Below, piece after piece: positions 22,864-33,736 of a DNA stretch of 64,000 bases. The notes beneath the pieces are model-generated. The model saw only the letters and a list, made by a program, of their open reading frames with translations, ran no database searches and was not told the origin of the DNA. The position numbers and the translations under genes are program-made. The stretch's first letter is position 1. Each line of letters opens with the position of its first letter. Source of the DNA: an uncultured Mycoplasmataceae bacterium (lineage in GTDB: Bacteria > Bacillota_I > Bacilli_A > Mycoplasmatales > Mycoplasmoidaceae); NCBI GenBank assembly GCA_949282725.1, contig CASDPP010000001.1, forward strand, positions 248,001 to 312,000, given 5' to 3'.

Positions 22864-24193
22864 AGTAGCAATTGTAGGAAAACCTAATGTTGGAAAATCT
22901 ACACTTTTTAATAGATTAATACAACAAAAAAAATCTATTGTTCACGATGAACCAGGAGTTACTCGTGATAGAATTTATGGTGATGTTTTATGAAAAAATA
23001 AAACATTTCAATTAATCGATACTGGAGGATTAGAAAGTTCTAATAAACCATTTAAAGAATCAATCGAAAAACAAGTTAAATTTGCGATAGACGAATCAGA
23101 CTTAATTTTATTTGTAATTTCTGCAAAAGAACCAATTAATACAAATGATTATTATGTCGCAAAATTTTTAAAAAAAAATAAGGTTAAAAATGTTTTGTTA
23201 GTTGCAAATAAAATTGAATCTAATAATAATATTTATGAAAAAACATATTATTCGTTAGGATTTTCAAAACCAATTTTTATTTCTTCAGAACACTCAATTG
23301 GAATAGGAGATTTATTAGATGAAATTGTAGATTATGCTGATAAAAATAAACTTGACAAAACTATTAATGATGATGCTATTAAATTTTGTATTATAGGTAA
23401 ACCTAATGTCGGAAAATCAACTTTAGTTAATACTTTATTAAATGATGAAAGAGTAATTGTTTCTGATGTTCCAGGAACAACAAGAGATGCAATTGATTGT
23501 TATTTTAAATATGATAATCAAAAATATGTTGTTATAGATACTGCTGGTATAAAAAGAAAATCAAAAATTGGACTAAATGTTGATAAGTTTTCTGTTCTTC
23601 GTTCTTATGATGCAATTAAAAGAGCTGAAATTATTTTAATTTTATTAGATGGATCTATACCGTTTTCTGAACAAGATGAGGTAATAGGCGGGTTAGCTTA
23701 CAAGGCAAACATTCCTACTATTATAGTTGTCAATAAATGAGATACGATTAAAGATAAAACAAGTAAAAATCAAGAATCCATTAAAAAAGAAATTCGTAAT
23801 AAGTTTAAATTTTTAACATGAGCTCCAATTATTTTTGTTAGCGCAAAAGATAAAAAAAATATTACAAATATTTTTAAAATGATAAAAATATTAAAAAATG
23901 AATGTAAAATAAAAATAAGTAATTCATTATTAAATGACGTTTTATCAAAAGCAGAAATAATGAATCAACCTCCAGTTTTTAAAGGGAAAAGGTTTAAAAT
24001 GACATATATTACACAAACCAAAAGTCAAATACCTACATTTATTATTTTTGGAAATGATCCAAAGCATGTTCATTTTTCTTATGCAAGATATTTGGAAAAT
24101 GAAATACGTAATGCTTTTGGTATAAAAAATGTTCCTATAACTCTTTACTTTAAAGATAAAAATTCAAGATTTAAAGGAGGAATACATGGCTAA
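22856..24193 (+). CDS. der: ribosome-assembly GTPase Der (EngA)
   Basis: A 445-aa protein with two tandem GTPase domains, needed for maturation of the 50S subunit. G1 motifs GKPNVGKST occur twice (about residues 8-16 and 181-189), each with a following PGVTRD or PGTTRD switch I, DTGG or DTAG switch II and an NK(x)D-type motif. The C-terminal KH-like domain follows ([16 protein letters not shown], then FKGG). The ATG lies within the end of cmk, and the gene ends with an AGGAGG that serves the overlapping gpsA start. Reading TGA as Trp is required twice in the second half. Confidence 0.96.
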
Positions 24194-25172
24194 ATTTACT
24201 ATTGTTGGTACGGGTGCCTGAGGGACGGCTTTAGCAAATGTTTTATTAGATAATAATAATTTCGTCCAAATGTATGGAATTGATGATAAAGAATTACAAG
24301 ATTTAAAAAATCAAAAAAATACTAAATATTTTGGTAATTTGAAACTATCTCAAATACCGCTGGTAACTAATAAAATTGATGATATTATTAATTTTGCTCC
24401 TAATTATTTAATATTAGCTGTTCCTAGTGTTTATATCCAATCATCTCTTGAAAGTATCATCTATAAATTAAAAAACAAACCAATTGTTATTAATGTAGCA
24501 AAAGGATTTAACCCTAATACAAATGATCTATGATCAAAGACATTAAAAAAAATAATTAAAAAAAGAGCATCAGGATATGCCACACTAATTGGTCCTTCAT
24601 TTGCAGTAGAAGTATTTAATAGAAACTATACAGTTGTAAACGTTATTAGCACATCTAGAAAAATATCAACAAAAGTTGCTAAATCATTTACTAATAAATA
24701 TTTTAAATGTGTAACTATTAAAGATGAAATAGGCGCTGAAATAATAGGAACAATGAAAAACATTATGGCAATAGCTTTAGGCATTGCTTATGAACAACAC
24801 ATATCTATTAACACACGTGCTGCAATGTTGGCACAAGCCGTTAAAGAAATATCAATAGTTATTAACTTATATGGCGGATCAATTAATAGTTTATATAATT
24901 TTTGTGGTATTGGTGATATTTTTTTAACATGTACTGATGAAAAATCTAGAAACTTTTCATTTGGCAAATCAATAGCAAAAAATGGTTTAAAGAAAACTCT
25001 AGAAAATATGAAATCTAAAACTGTTGAAGGTTATGTTGCTACAAAAATTGCATATAAAATGTTAAAAAATAATTTAAAAAATACGCCTTTGGTTTCTGAA
25101 CTTTATAAAGTACTTTATAAGAATTATAAAGTTAATGATTTTGTTGAAAAAATAATAAAAAAAATAATTTAA
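24186..25172 (+). CDS. gpsA: glycerol-3-phosphate dehydrogenase [NAD(P)+]
   Basis: A 328-aa cytosolic enzyme reducing dihydroxyacetone phosphate to sn-glycerol-3-P for phospholipid synthesis. The Rossmann motif GTGAWGTALA is at residues 8-17 (the Trp is TGA). The catalytic KN pair is in GTMKNIMAIALG, and GIGDIFLTC plus the RN-F-GK pattern matches GpsA. The ATG is preceded by a strong AAAGGAGGAAT ribosome binding site that lies inside the end of der. Product G3P would feed PlsY, encoded at 53650-54408. Confidence 0.95.
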
Positions 25173-25187
25173 TTTAACAAAAACACC

Positions 25188-25193
25188 TATAAT
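25188..25193 (+). promoter_or_regulatory. -10 box of hup
   Basis: A perfect TATAAT lies in the short gap between gpsA and hup, followed by an approximately 25-nt leader carrying GAGGAGG. No good -35 hexamer is seen, as is usual in mycoplasma promoters. Confidence 0.6.
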
Positions 25194-25226
25194 AATAGAG
25201 TAAAAATAATCGAGGAGGAAAAAATA

Positions 25227-25520
25227 ATGGCACAAAAAGTTTTAACAAAAAACCAAATTATTAAAGAAGTTAGTGCAAAAACTAATATTCCAACTAAAGA
25301 TATTGCACGTGTATTTGAAACATTAAATACATTAGCTTTATCAGAAGTTAAGAAAAATGGGAAATTTAGACTATTAGACTTAGGAAAATTAGTACTAAAA
25401 CAAAAAAAAGCTAGAAAAATGATGAATCAATTTACTAAAAAAATGATCACTGTTCCAGCTAAAAAAGTAGTTAGATTCTCTGTTTCAAAAGCCGTTAAAG
25501 ATCAATTGGCTAAGAAATAG
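25227..25520 (+). CDS. hup: DNA-binding protein HU
   Basis: A 97-aa histone-like protein that bends and compacts DNA. It shows the HU fold: LTKNQIIKEVSAKTNIPTK helices, FRLLDLGKLVLKQ strand (normally GFG-F; divergent here), the DNA-contact arm around KKARKMMNQFTKKMITVPA, and the terminal KVVRFSVSKAVKDQL helix. The arm lacks the usual RNP with the intercalating proline, a divergence often seen in mollicute HU proteins. It has its own -10 box and a strong GAGGAGG ribosome binding site, and is followed by a terminator, so it is a single-gene unit expected to be highly expressed. Confidence 0.92.
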   Translation: MAQKVLTKNQIIKEVSAKTNIPTKDIARVFETLNTLALSEVKKNGKFRLLDLGKLVLKQKKARKMMNQFTKKMITVPAKKVVRFSVSKAVKDQLAKK

Positions 25521-25542
25521 TTTATAAAAAACTATAACAAAG

Positions 25543-25575
25543 AAAAATATGGGGCGTGATTAACCCTATATTTTT
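25543..25575. terminator. bidirectional terminator between hup and recU
   Basis: A 12-bp stem (AAAAATATGGGG with CCCTATATTTTT, one G-U pair) with a 9-base loop is followed by a T run on the plus strand and preceded by an A run, so it can stop hup and the convergent recU. The recU stop codon lies inside the 3' arm. Confidence 0.75.
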
Positions 25576-26048
25576 TTTATATAATTTATGATTCCTGGAT
25601 ATTCAATATCTAAATTTGAACAATTATCTTTTATATATTCATAGGGGATTTTGTTTTTTTGTTTGTTAATTATTCATTTTTCAATTACATCTAAATTAAC
25701 TAAGTAAAATTCATCAAAATATGAAAAATAAATAATAATAAATGTTTTTGCACCTAGTTTGTTTGCTTTTATTAAATATTTAAATTGATGAGTTAAAATT
25801 TGTCTAATATTAAAATATTTTTTGTTTGTTTCTTTTGCTTCAAACTCAATATGTTTACCTTGATAAATTCCTGAATAATCCACTAAGGATTTATCAATAA
25901 GTTTTCCTAAAATAATATTATCATTTATTTTTTTAATGATTTTTATTGGTAAATATCTTTTTTCAATAAAAGCAATATTATTGTTTTGATAAAAAATATT
26001 TGTTCTGTTAATTAATTCTTCCAAATATATTCCTCTATTTTTTATCAT
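25566..26048 (-). CDS. recU: Holliday junction resolvase RecU
   Basis: A 160-aa endonuclease resolving four-way junctions in recombinational repair, functional counterpart of RuvC and partner of RuvAB (both encoded nearby). Recognisable are the N-terminal KNRGIYLEELINRTN, the catalytic VDYSGIYQGKHIEFEAKET stretch with Asp, Glu and Lys of the PD-(D/E)xK-type site, and the following HQFKYLIKANKLGAKTFIII. It has one TGA Trp. The length matches mycoplasma RecU (about 165). It stands alone between hup and the BI-1-like gene, and its stop is inside the shared terminator. Confidence 0.92.
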
Positions 26049-26078
26049 CTATTAATAATATAGATATTATTAATATTT

Positions 26079-26807
26079 TTATCTTGTTCTTTGTAAAAAA
26101 CTTATTACGTATCAAAAAATTGTTACAAAATCAACTAACAATCTAAACCCGAACAATAGTGTAATATTAGTTTTAAGAAGTGAATTGTCGTTTAAATCTA
26201 AAAATTGACTTGTTTTAAATATAACACTTAAATCAAATACTACATAAATTAATGTAAATATAGCAAACAATGAATATGTTAATGTATTAACTCAAAAATT
26301 ATTTCAAAAAATTGTCATTAATATTGAAAATGGAATAATCATAATTAACATAACGATTGAAGAAATCATAACAAATTTACCCAAAGTAAATGTTGCTTTA
26401 ATTGACATTGTAGACCCTACAAGAAAACATATAAAAAATATTAATGCTGAAAATAAGAATGCTAAACTAATAGTTTCTAAACTATATATAGCAAAAATTA
26501 AACCAAAACCAAAACTTTCTCCTAAACAATACAAACCCATGAAAAAAACAATTTTTCATGACTTTATTCGATCAATTCTAAATTGAATGAAAATAAAAGA
26601 GATAGAAGAAATTAAAATTAAAATAACACCAACTAGTACAAGTAATGATGTGGTTGATACAGAAGTGTACTTTGAAAATAGCCAAGATCACAAATACCCC
26701 AAAAGACCAATGATTGCAAACCCAAAAGCTGCTATTAATAAGGCTTTATTAATTGTTTTAATTTGTGTTTTGTTATATGTTTTATTTTGTATAATTTGAT
26801 TTTCCAT
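26079..26807 (-). CDS. Bax inhibitor-1/YccA-like membrane protein
   Basis: A 242-aa protein with seven hydrophobic segments. After a polar N-terminus of about 25 residues, the helices match the BI-1/YccA plan: a Gly-rich third helix (GESFGFGLIFAIYSLETI), the AFLFSALIFFICFLVGSTM helix followed by the polar KATFTLGKFVMI turn, and a last helix FGFRLLVDFVTIFWYVI carrying the conserved Asp of the family's terminal YLDFINLF pattern. BI-1 proteins form pH-sensitive calcium leak channels; the bacterial role is unclear. TATAAT (attata 26816-26821) is 8 nt from the ATG, so the mRNA is likely leaderless. Family assignment rests on pattern only. Confidence 0.7.
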
Positions 26808-26820
26808 ATATATTTATTAT

Positions 26821-28011
26821 ATGACATATAGTCATTTGAATCATAAAGTAATATTTCATATTGATATAAACGCTTTTTTTGCTTCTTGTGAAATAATAAA
26901 AAATAAAAATTTAAAAGATAAAATTTTTGTTGTTGCAGGAAAAACAAAAAGATCAGTTGTCTCGTGTGCTAGTTATAAAGCTAGAGCATTAGGAATTAAT
27001 GCTGCAATGCCTATTTTTAACGCATTAAAAATATGTCCTAATTTAATTGTTGTAAAACATAATATGGAATTATATGAATCAATTTCTAATATTTTTTTTA
27101 ATTACATTAAAGAAAATATTTCAAATATTATTGAGATTGGATCAATAGATGAATGTTTTATTGATGTTACTCATTTAATAAATAAAACAAATACACCTTA
27201 TAAATTAGCACAAAAAATTCAAAATGAAATATATAAAAAATTATCCCTTAAAGTTTCAATAGGTGTTAGCTACAATAAAATTTTAGCAAAAATGGCTAGT
27301 GATTTTAAAAAGCCTATGGGTATAACTGAAATTTTTACAAAAAAAGATATTGAAGAAAAAATATGACCACAACCTATATCTAATATGTTTATGGTAGGAA
27401 AATCTACACTTAAAATATTTAATAGTTTAAATATTAATACAATAGGGGAATTTATAGAATACAAAAACCATGAATATTTAAAACAAAAAATTGGTAAACA
27501 TATTGCTTATTTGTATGAAAATTTTGTTTCAGAGGGAGATAATTTTGTTAACAATGAAAAAAATGATATAAAAAGTATTAGTGTATCAAGAACATTTTTA
27601 GAAAATACTAGTAATTTTGATGAAATTAAAACATATATTAAAAGTTTAACAAATGAGCTTCTAAGTAGAATCTCTTTTAATGAAATTATTCCTGGAACTA
27701 TTGTTTTACAAATTAAAACAATTAATGGAAAATTACATTCAAAAAACGAAAAAATAACTACAAATAATTTTAGTATTGAAATGTTTATATATTTATTTAC
27801 AAAACTATATGAAAGATCATTTAAAAATATCTTGATAAAAAATTTATCTTTAGGATTTTCAAATTTAAAATATTTTAATAAAAATAATGAAAATTTATTT
27901 TCTAAGAAAATAAATGTCAAAGACGATATTAATAGTATTAAAAATAAAATTAATAAAGAATTTAAATATGATGTATTAGTGCTTGGCACCAAATTAAAAA
28001 TTAAAGATTAA
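26821..28011 (+). CDS. dinB: DNA polymerase IV (Y family)
   Basis: A 396-aa translesion polymerase. The palm carries the metal site FHIDINAFFASCE (residues 12-24) and SIDECFIDV (about 107-115); SCASYKARALGINAAMP is the conserved fingers motif. The thumb has SIGVSYNKILAKMASDFKKP with a helix-hairpin-helix after it, and a little-finger domain follows. It has one TGA Trp. No clamp-binding motif is obvious at the C-terminus. The ATG abuts the divergent promoter of the BI-1-like gene, and the 3' end overlaps the dCMP deaminase gene by 11 bases. Confidence 0.94.
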
Positions 28012-28483
28012 TATTAATATTTTTATTTGATGTTTTATATTGTCTAAATTTCACTTTTGCAGCACTAAATAATTTTTTTGAAACTTTTACTTCGTTAGTA
28101 TCAGCATATTTATCTGATTCATAAATTACTTCTTTTATACCTGATTGAATTATTAATTTTGCACATTCATTGCATGGAAAAAGTGTAACATATAATTTGC
28201 ATCCTTTTAAAGATATTCCAGAAAAGTTTAATATTGCATTAACTTCAGAATGTACAACATAGTAATATTTGTTTTCTAATGGATCTTTATTATCTCTATT
28301 TCATGGAAATTCATCATCACTACATCCAATAGGAAACCCATTATAACCTAAAGAAGCAATTTTGTTGTCTTCTGTTGCGATACAACAACCCACTTGTGTT
28401 CCGGGATCTTTTGATCTCATAGCACTAAGTTTTGCTACTCCCATAAAATATTCATCTCAAGTTAAATAATCTGATCTTTTCAT
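28001..28483 (-). CDS. dCMP deaminase
   Basis: A 160-aa zinc deaminase of the ComEB/dCMP deaminase type that makes dUMP from dCMP, feeding thymidylate synthesis. The start is typical ([30 protein letters not shown]). The zinc site is seen as HSEVNAIL (His and catalytic Glu, about residue 87) and PCNECAKLI (two Cys, about 115). It contains two TGA Trp codons, one of them near the start. It lies 8 bases after ruvB in the same direction and overlaps the convergent dinB end. A TATAAT 7 nt upstream of the ATG overlaps the ruvB stop. Confidence 0.93.
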
Positions 28484-28491
28484 ATAAAATA

Positions 28492-29409
28492 TTATATATT
28501 TTTTAGAAAAAGTTTCCCTTTTTTAGTTAACATTCTCCCTTTATTTGTTTTATTAATATAATTATTTGATATTAAAAATGGTTCAATTTTTGTTTCTATT
28601 GTAAATTCATCTAAACCAATTAATTGTGAAATTGTTCTTATCCCCATTTCTTTTTCAGAATTATTTAAAGCTAATAAGTATTGCATATCAAAACGATTTA
28701 TTCCATCTGAGATAATATCAATATTTTTTAATACTTCTCTAATTGTAATATTTGGATTAACTATTTTAAAATCATAAACTCTTCGAACAATTTTATTTGC
28801 TATTCTTGGTATACCTTTTGTATTATCAGCAATTAGTTTTATTTCATTATTTGATAAATGTAAATTCATTTTTCTTAAATAATCACAAACTATTTCAATT
28901 ATTTCTTGTTTTGAATATTGATCAAAAAAAATATTTATTCCGAATCGATCTTCCAATGAGGTTGGCAATTTTCCTAAGTTTGTTGTGGCGCCTATCAATG
29001 TAAAGTGTGGAATTTTTAATTTAGTAATTCTTGAATTTAATTCTTTACCTAATTGAATGTTGATTGTAAAATCTTCCATTATGGAATATAGCATTTCAAT
29101 TATTTGTGGATTTATTGCGTGAATCTCATCAATAAATAATACATCACCTTCATTTAAAGTTAAAGCAATATTTATAATATCTATATTTTTTTGCAATGAA
29201 TTACCTTGTATTATTTTTATTTTTGAATTTAATTCATTAGCAATAATAAAAGCTAAAGTTGTTTTTCCTGTGCCTGCTAAACCGTAAAATAAACAATGAT
29301 CTAATGTTTTTCCGGTTTTTTTAACTGATTCTAAATAAATTTTTAAATTATTTTTTATCTTTTCTTTGCCTTTAAATTCTTCTAATTTAATGGGTCTTAA
29401 AGTATCCAT
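28492..29409 (-). CDS. ruvB: Holliday junction helicase RuvB
   Basis: A 305-aa AAA+ motor that drives branch migration with RuvA. It begins near LRPIKLEEFKGKEKIKNNL, with Walker A YGLAGTGKTTLA (about residue 42), Walker B VLFIDEIHA (about 90), sensor GATTNLG and the arginine-finger segment LEDRFGI. The C-terminal winged helix includes the MGIRTISQLIG segment. It is slightly shorter than the usual 330 aa, missing the N-terminal extension. Its ATG overlaps the end of ruvA by 23 bases. No TGA codons occur in the gene, consistent with the absence of Trp. Confidence 0.95.
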   Translation of the reverse strand: MDTLRPIKLEEFKGKEKIKNNLKIYLESVKKTGKTLDHCLFYGLAGTGKTTLAFIIANELNSKIKIIQGNSLQKNIDIINIALTLNEGDVLFIDEIHAINPQIIEMLYSIMEDFTINIQLGKELNSRITKLKIPHFTLIGATTNLGKLPTSLEDRFGINIFFDQYSKQEIIEIVCDYLRKMNLHLSNNEIKLIADNTKGIPRIANKIVRRVYDFKIVNPNITIREVLKNIDIISDGINRFDMQYLLALNNSEKEMGIRTISQLIGLDEFTIETKIEPFLISNNYINKTNKGRMLTKKGKLFLKNI

Positions 29410-30007
29410 TTTTTTCTATTATTTTGTTATTTGATTTCATTATTTCTTTAATTGCTAATGATATTAAATTTGATAAATCAGTATTTTTATTCTTCTTAAA
29501 AAAATTAATATTATTTTTAATTACACTTATTTGATTTGAATCATAACCTAATGTTTTTAAAGCCTCAATTAAATCGTTGTAAATTTGTGTTTCAATCCCA
29601 TTATCTTTTTGAGTAATTTTGATGTTGTCAATTAAAGTTTTAGCTATTTTTTCATTGATGTTTTCTAATTCACACAATCCTTCAATATTTTTCTCAACTA
29701 ATAGTTGATTTAATATTTCAATATTATTAATTAAAATACCATTGGCTGTTTTTGGTCCGATTCCTGGTATTGCAAGGAGCTTAATAAATAATTCCTTTTC
29801 TTCTAAAAATCTAAAACCATACATTTCTTCATATAGTTTATTTTTATTATTTATATTGATGTTTTTATATATAAAAACTTTAGCTATTTCATTACTTAAA
29901 TAATATGAATTATTTGCCACATATATTAAATAGCCTATTGAGTGCGATTCTAATATTATGTAGTTTTTACCTACATATGTAATTTTCCCTATGATATAAG
30001 AAATCAT
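29387..30007 (-). CDS. ruvA: Holliday junction-binding protein RuvA
   Basis: A 206-aa protein that tetramerises on four-way junctions and loads RuvB. The N-terminal OB fold starts ISYIIGKITYVGKNYIILE; two helix-hairpin-helix motifs follow (AIPGIGPKTANGIL and ELENINEKIAKTLI), then a flexible linker and a C-terminal helix (NDLIEALKTLGYDSNQI) that contacts RuvB. The start ATG overlaps by one base the stop of the small upstream gene (TAATG), so the two are translationally coupled. Confidence 0.93.
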   Translation of the reverse strand: MISYIIGKITYVGKNYIILESHSIGYLIYVANNSYYLSNEIAKVFIYKNININNKNKLYEEMYGFRFLEEKELFIKLLAIPGIGPKTANGILINNIEILNQLLVEKNIEGLCELENINEKIAKTLIDNIKITQKDNGIETQIYNDLIEALKTLGYDSNQISVIKNNINFFKKNKNTDLSNLISLAIKEIMKSNNKIIEKNGYFKTH

Positions 30008-30186
30008 TAGTTATATGTCAATTTCTTTTCTTTTAATTCTTGAATCTTATCGATTTGTTTTTTCAAGTATATTATTTGATCAGTATGTTTTTCTAAAATT
30101 TTTTGAACTCGTGAAAATAAGTGATAAACACAATTTTCAAAATATTCTAAAAACTCTTCTGTTGTTTCTTTTTTAATGTCTTTCAT
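30007..30186 (-). CDS. 59-aa helical protein of unknown function
   Basis: A short gene between pheT and ruvA encoding a 59-aa charged, alpha-helical protein (MKDIKKETTEEFLEYF... ends QELKEKKLTYN). The C-terminal half has heptad spacing suggestive of a coiled coil. It has a good GAAAGGATT ribosome binding site 6-12 bases before the ATG and ends in TAATG, coupling it to ruvA. Those two signals make it a likely real gene although it is short and has no recognised domain. A role tied to RuvA is a guess from coupling only. Confidence 0.65.
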   Translation of the reverse strand: MKDIKKETTEEFLEYFENCVYHLFSRVQKILEKHTDQIIYLKKQIDKIQELKEKKLTYN

Positions 30187-30227
30187 AATAATCCTTTCTA
30201 TAAATAGAATAGTAAAGAAATATTATT

Positions 30228-32579
30228 TTATTGTTTTGTTCTTAATTTACAATGATAAACATCAAAAATTTTATATATTTTTTCTAAATGTGAATTAATT
30301 TCATCATTAGTATATACATGATCATTTATTAAATAAATTCTTATTGTATATGAAACTGTTGATTCGTTTATTTTATAAAAATCAATTCACTCAATTTTAG
30401 AGATTGTTTTATTTTTTGATAATTCATTATTTAGTTCTTTTAGATGTAATTGACTAAAATCACAAGTAAATGATATATCTTTTTTAATTATTGGAAAATA
30501 ATTTATTGGTTTAACTTGTGTTTTTTCTTTTGAATAATTATTAATAACTTGTTCTAAATTAATTGAGCAACAATAAATATTTTTTCCAGTTAAATCCTGT
30601 TTATTTAAAATTCGATCTTTTATTCTTCCAATATAACCTATTAATTGTCCATTTCATTGAATTGATAATTGTTCGTTTGAATAAAAAATATTTTCATGAT
30701 TATTTAGCAAATAATCAAATTTTGTATTTAATAAGCAAGCTATTTCATCACATATTGATCTTAAACCATTTATGTTATAAACTAATTTTGATTTATTTAA
30801 AATATCTAGATTAATATCTTTTTCACATATAAATGTCAAGTTTGTAAATTTTCTGTTGTCAGCATAAATTTTTTGAATGTTGTATATTGGTTGAAGTTCG
30901 TTTTTATAAGAAGCATTCAAAGAATAAACAGACAACAATGGTTTAATTAAAGATTTAATAAAAAATTCTCGATTTTTATTAGTTGAATTAATTATTTGAT
31001 AAGTGTCTTTAATATTAAAAATATTAAATTCTTCTAAGCTTGTAGATTCTGTTAAATTGTATGTATGAACTTCATTAAAATAATTATTTTTAAGAATAGA
31101 TTGAATTTCATCAATAAAATTTTGTTTATTATTGCTATTGCAAAATAATAAATTATTATCTATTGGGATTTCTTTAATATTTTTTAATTTTATAGCTTTA
31201 ATTAACTCTTCATAAATATCATATTTATTTTCTATATCAAGACGATATGATGGAACTATAATTTTATTTTCGGAAATATTAAAACCATAAAATTTTAAAG
31301 TTTCAATATCTTTTTTATCAAATGACTTAATAAAGCTTTGTATTTCAGAAATATCTATTGTTATTTCTTTTTCCTTAGAAATATCAAATTCGTAATCTAA
31401 AACTTCTGCTTTAGGATATTTTTTCAATAATAAACTAATAACTTGATTAAATGATCAATTGCTTATTGGTTTAGAAAAACTTATTGCTGCATTTGAATTA
31501 ATTTGATAATAAGTATTAGTTTTGGCAACATTAATATGATTGAAGTTTATAAATTCTACTAAAACATTTTTTGTTGAATTGTTAACTTTATGTTTATCAG
31601 ATCCTAATATTCCACCTAGTGATAAAACTTTTTCATCATTTGAAACAATAATATGACCATCATTTAATTTATACGTTTTACCATTCATTCCAATAAAGTC
31701 TTTTTCACCTTTTGATAAAGAAATTTTTATATTTTTATTTTCAATAAAATCAAAATCATATAAAGCACAATAACAATTAGTAAATAATGATAAAATGTTA
31801 ATTTGATCTAGTAAACTATTAACTGGTTTAATATTATTAGCATATAAAATACCTTTTGTAAATCAATCTGATTCTTGAATTTTTTGATTTTTTAATAATA
31901 TAAACGCATGACCTGAAGCAAGTGTTTTATCTAACTTAATATTTAATTGAACTTTTGAATTAGTTGTAATTTCTTGTGTTTTGTTAATATTAAAATCTAA
32001 TTCAAAATATCCAGCAATTTCTTGTGCAATTGAATAAGCGGAATTTAAATCATTTCTATTACTTGGAATAGATAATTCATAAATTGTATCATCTAAATTT
32101 AAATATTTTAAAGGTTCTTTATCACCTAATATAGCAGAATCATCTAATAAAATAATAGATTTATTTGATTCAAACTTTGATAATAAATATTCGTTATTAG
32201 TTAATTCGTTGTAAGCACAAATCATTCCATTACTTGGAATATCACGAATAACTCTATTTTTAATTTCTAATCCACTTGGAAGCTTAGCGCCTTCTAAAGC
32301 AACAATTACTTTTCGATTAATTTCTACATTTGTTGCCCCACAAACTATATCAGAAGTAGTTGAATCATCTAATTGAACTTTACATATATTTAGTTTATCT
32401 GCATTAGGATGTTTTTTAATTTCTAATATTTTACCAACAGTAAGGTTGTTTATTGGTTGTGGTTTAATAATAGAATCTACTTCTATACCAGAATTAACAA
32501 AAGCTTCAGATAATGCTTCATCATCTAAGTTATCTATTTGTTTCAATAACATTTTAATTAAATTTTTGCTTATATACAT
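30228..32579 (-). CDS. pheT: phenylalanyl-tRNA synthetase beta subunit
   Basis: A 783-aa subunit of the heterotetrameric PheRS. In order: an EMAP-like tRNA-binding domain ([23 protein letters not shown], residues about 45-70; IVCGATNV), the B3/B4 editing region, the B5 domain (about 400-470), a degenerate class II-like core, and the C-terminal FDX-ACB domain ([14 protein letters not shown]...). Four TGA codons are read as Trp. The ATG overlaps the end of pheS by 10 bases. The C-terminal half has diverged, as is usual for mycoplasma PheT. Confidence 0.95.
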
Positions 32580-33613
32580 TGTTGATCCTCTTTTTTAAAT
32601 TGATTTAAAAATTTAAAATTATTACTATATAAATCCCTGATATCTGAAATTCCATATTTAATCATTGCAATTCTTTCAATTCCAATCCCTGCAGCAAAAC
32701 CTGTTGTGATTTTTTTAATGTTTGCTTCTTTTAAAACATTTTGATGAATCATTCCTGCTCCCATAATTTCAATTCATCCAGTATTTTTGCAAACCTTACA
32801 ATTACCGTTACCATGACAATATGGACATGATATATCTACTTCAAATGATGGTTCGGTAAAAGGAAAATATGATAATCTAAATCTCAAATTGATTGAATCA
32901 TCAAAAATTTCTTTTAGGATTTCATGCAAAAATCATTTTAAGTTTTCTACACTTAACCCTTGTTTAATTCAAACAATATCAGCCTGCATAAATTGATGAG
33001 AATGAGTTGGATCATCATCATCTTTACGATAAACATTACCTAAATTAAGAATTCGAATATCATCTGATTTATTTTCATGAATAAATCTTGCTGTTCCTGA
33101 AGTGCAATGAGTTCTTAACAACTTAGTTTCTGATAAATAAAATGAGTCAGCTAAATTTCTTGCTGGATGATTTTTTCCAATATTTAATCAATCGAAATTT
33201 TCTTCAACAGAAACTATTTCATCACTATCTAATATTGTAAAGTTGTATTTTTTAAAAAAATTACGAATTTGTCTAGCAACTATAGAAAGCGGGTGAGAAT
33301 TACCTTTTGTTAATTTTGTTGTGTTTAATAAAATGTTATAGTCTACAACATGTGCAGAATTTTCTTTTTCAATTTTAAGTGTTGTTAATCGATCAGAAGT
33401 AATTTCATCAACTTTTTTTTTAAAAATATTGATAAAAATACCAATCTCTTTTTTTTGTTCGTGAGTTGATTCTTTTAGTTTAGATAAAAAAGGATCAATA
33501 TTTTTTTTAATAAAAATATTTTTTTGCTCGATTACTTTTTTTTCGTTATCAATAGTTTTGATTTTTTCTTTATATTCATTAACTATTTGATCAATATCGA
33601 TTCCTGCAATCAT
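32570..33613 (-). CDS. pheS: phenylalanyl-tRNA synthetase alpha subunit
   Basis: A 347-aa catalytic subunit of PheRS, class II. The N-terminal coiled coil (1-90) is followed by motif 2 ([12 protein letters not shown]... [16 protein letters not shown]) and motif 3 ([18 protein letters not shown]). Between [11 protein letters not shown] and [12 protein letters not shown] lies a four-cysteine insert, [13 protein letters not shown], a probable zinc ribbon also found in several Firmicute PheS proteins. Five TGA codons encode Trp. Upstream is a 123-base AT-rich region shared with divergent rny; no T-box leader is seen. Confidence 0.95.
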
Positions 33614-33736
33614 TTTATTATTTATAAAATATATTATATAATTATAAGTGGTTAATAAATAATTAATTTACTAACTGATACTAAAAAATTAATCGCCTGG
33701 TCGCGAAATAAAAAAAGGCCAAAATAAATACAAAAT

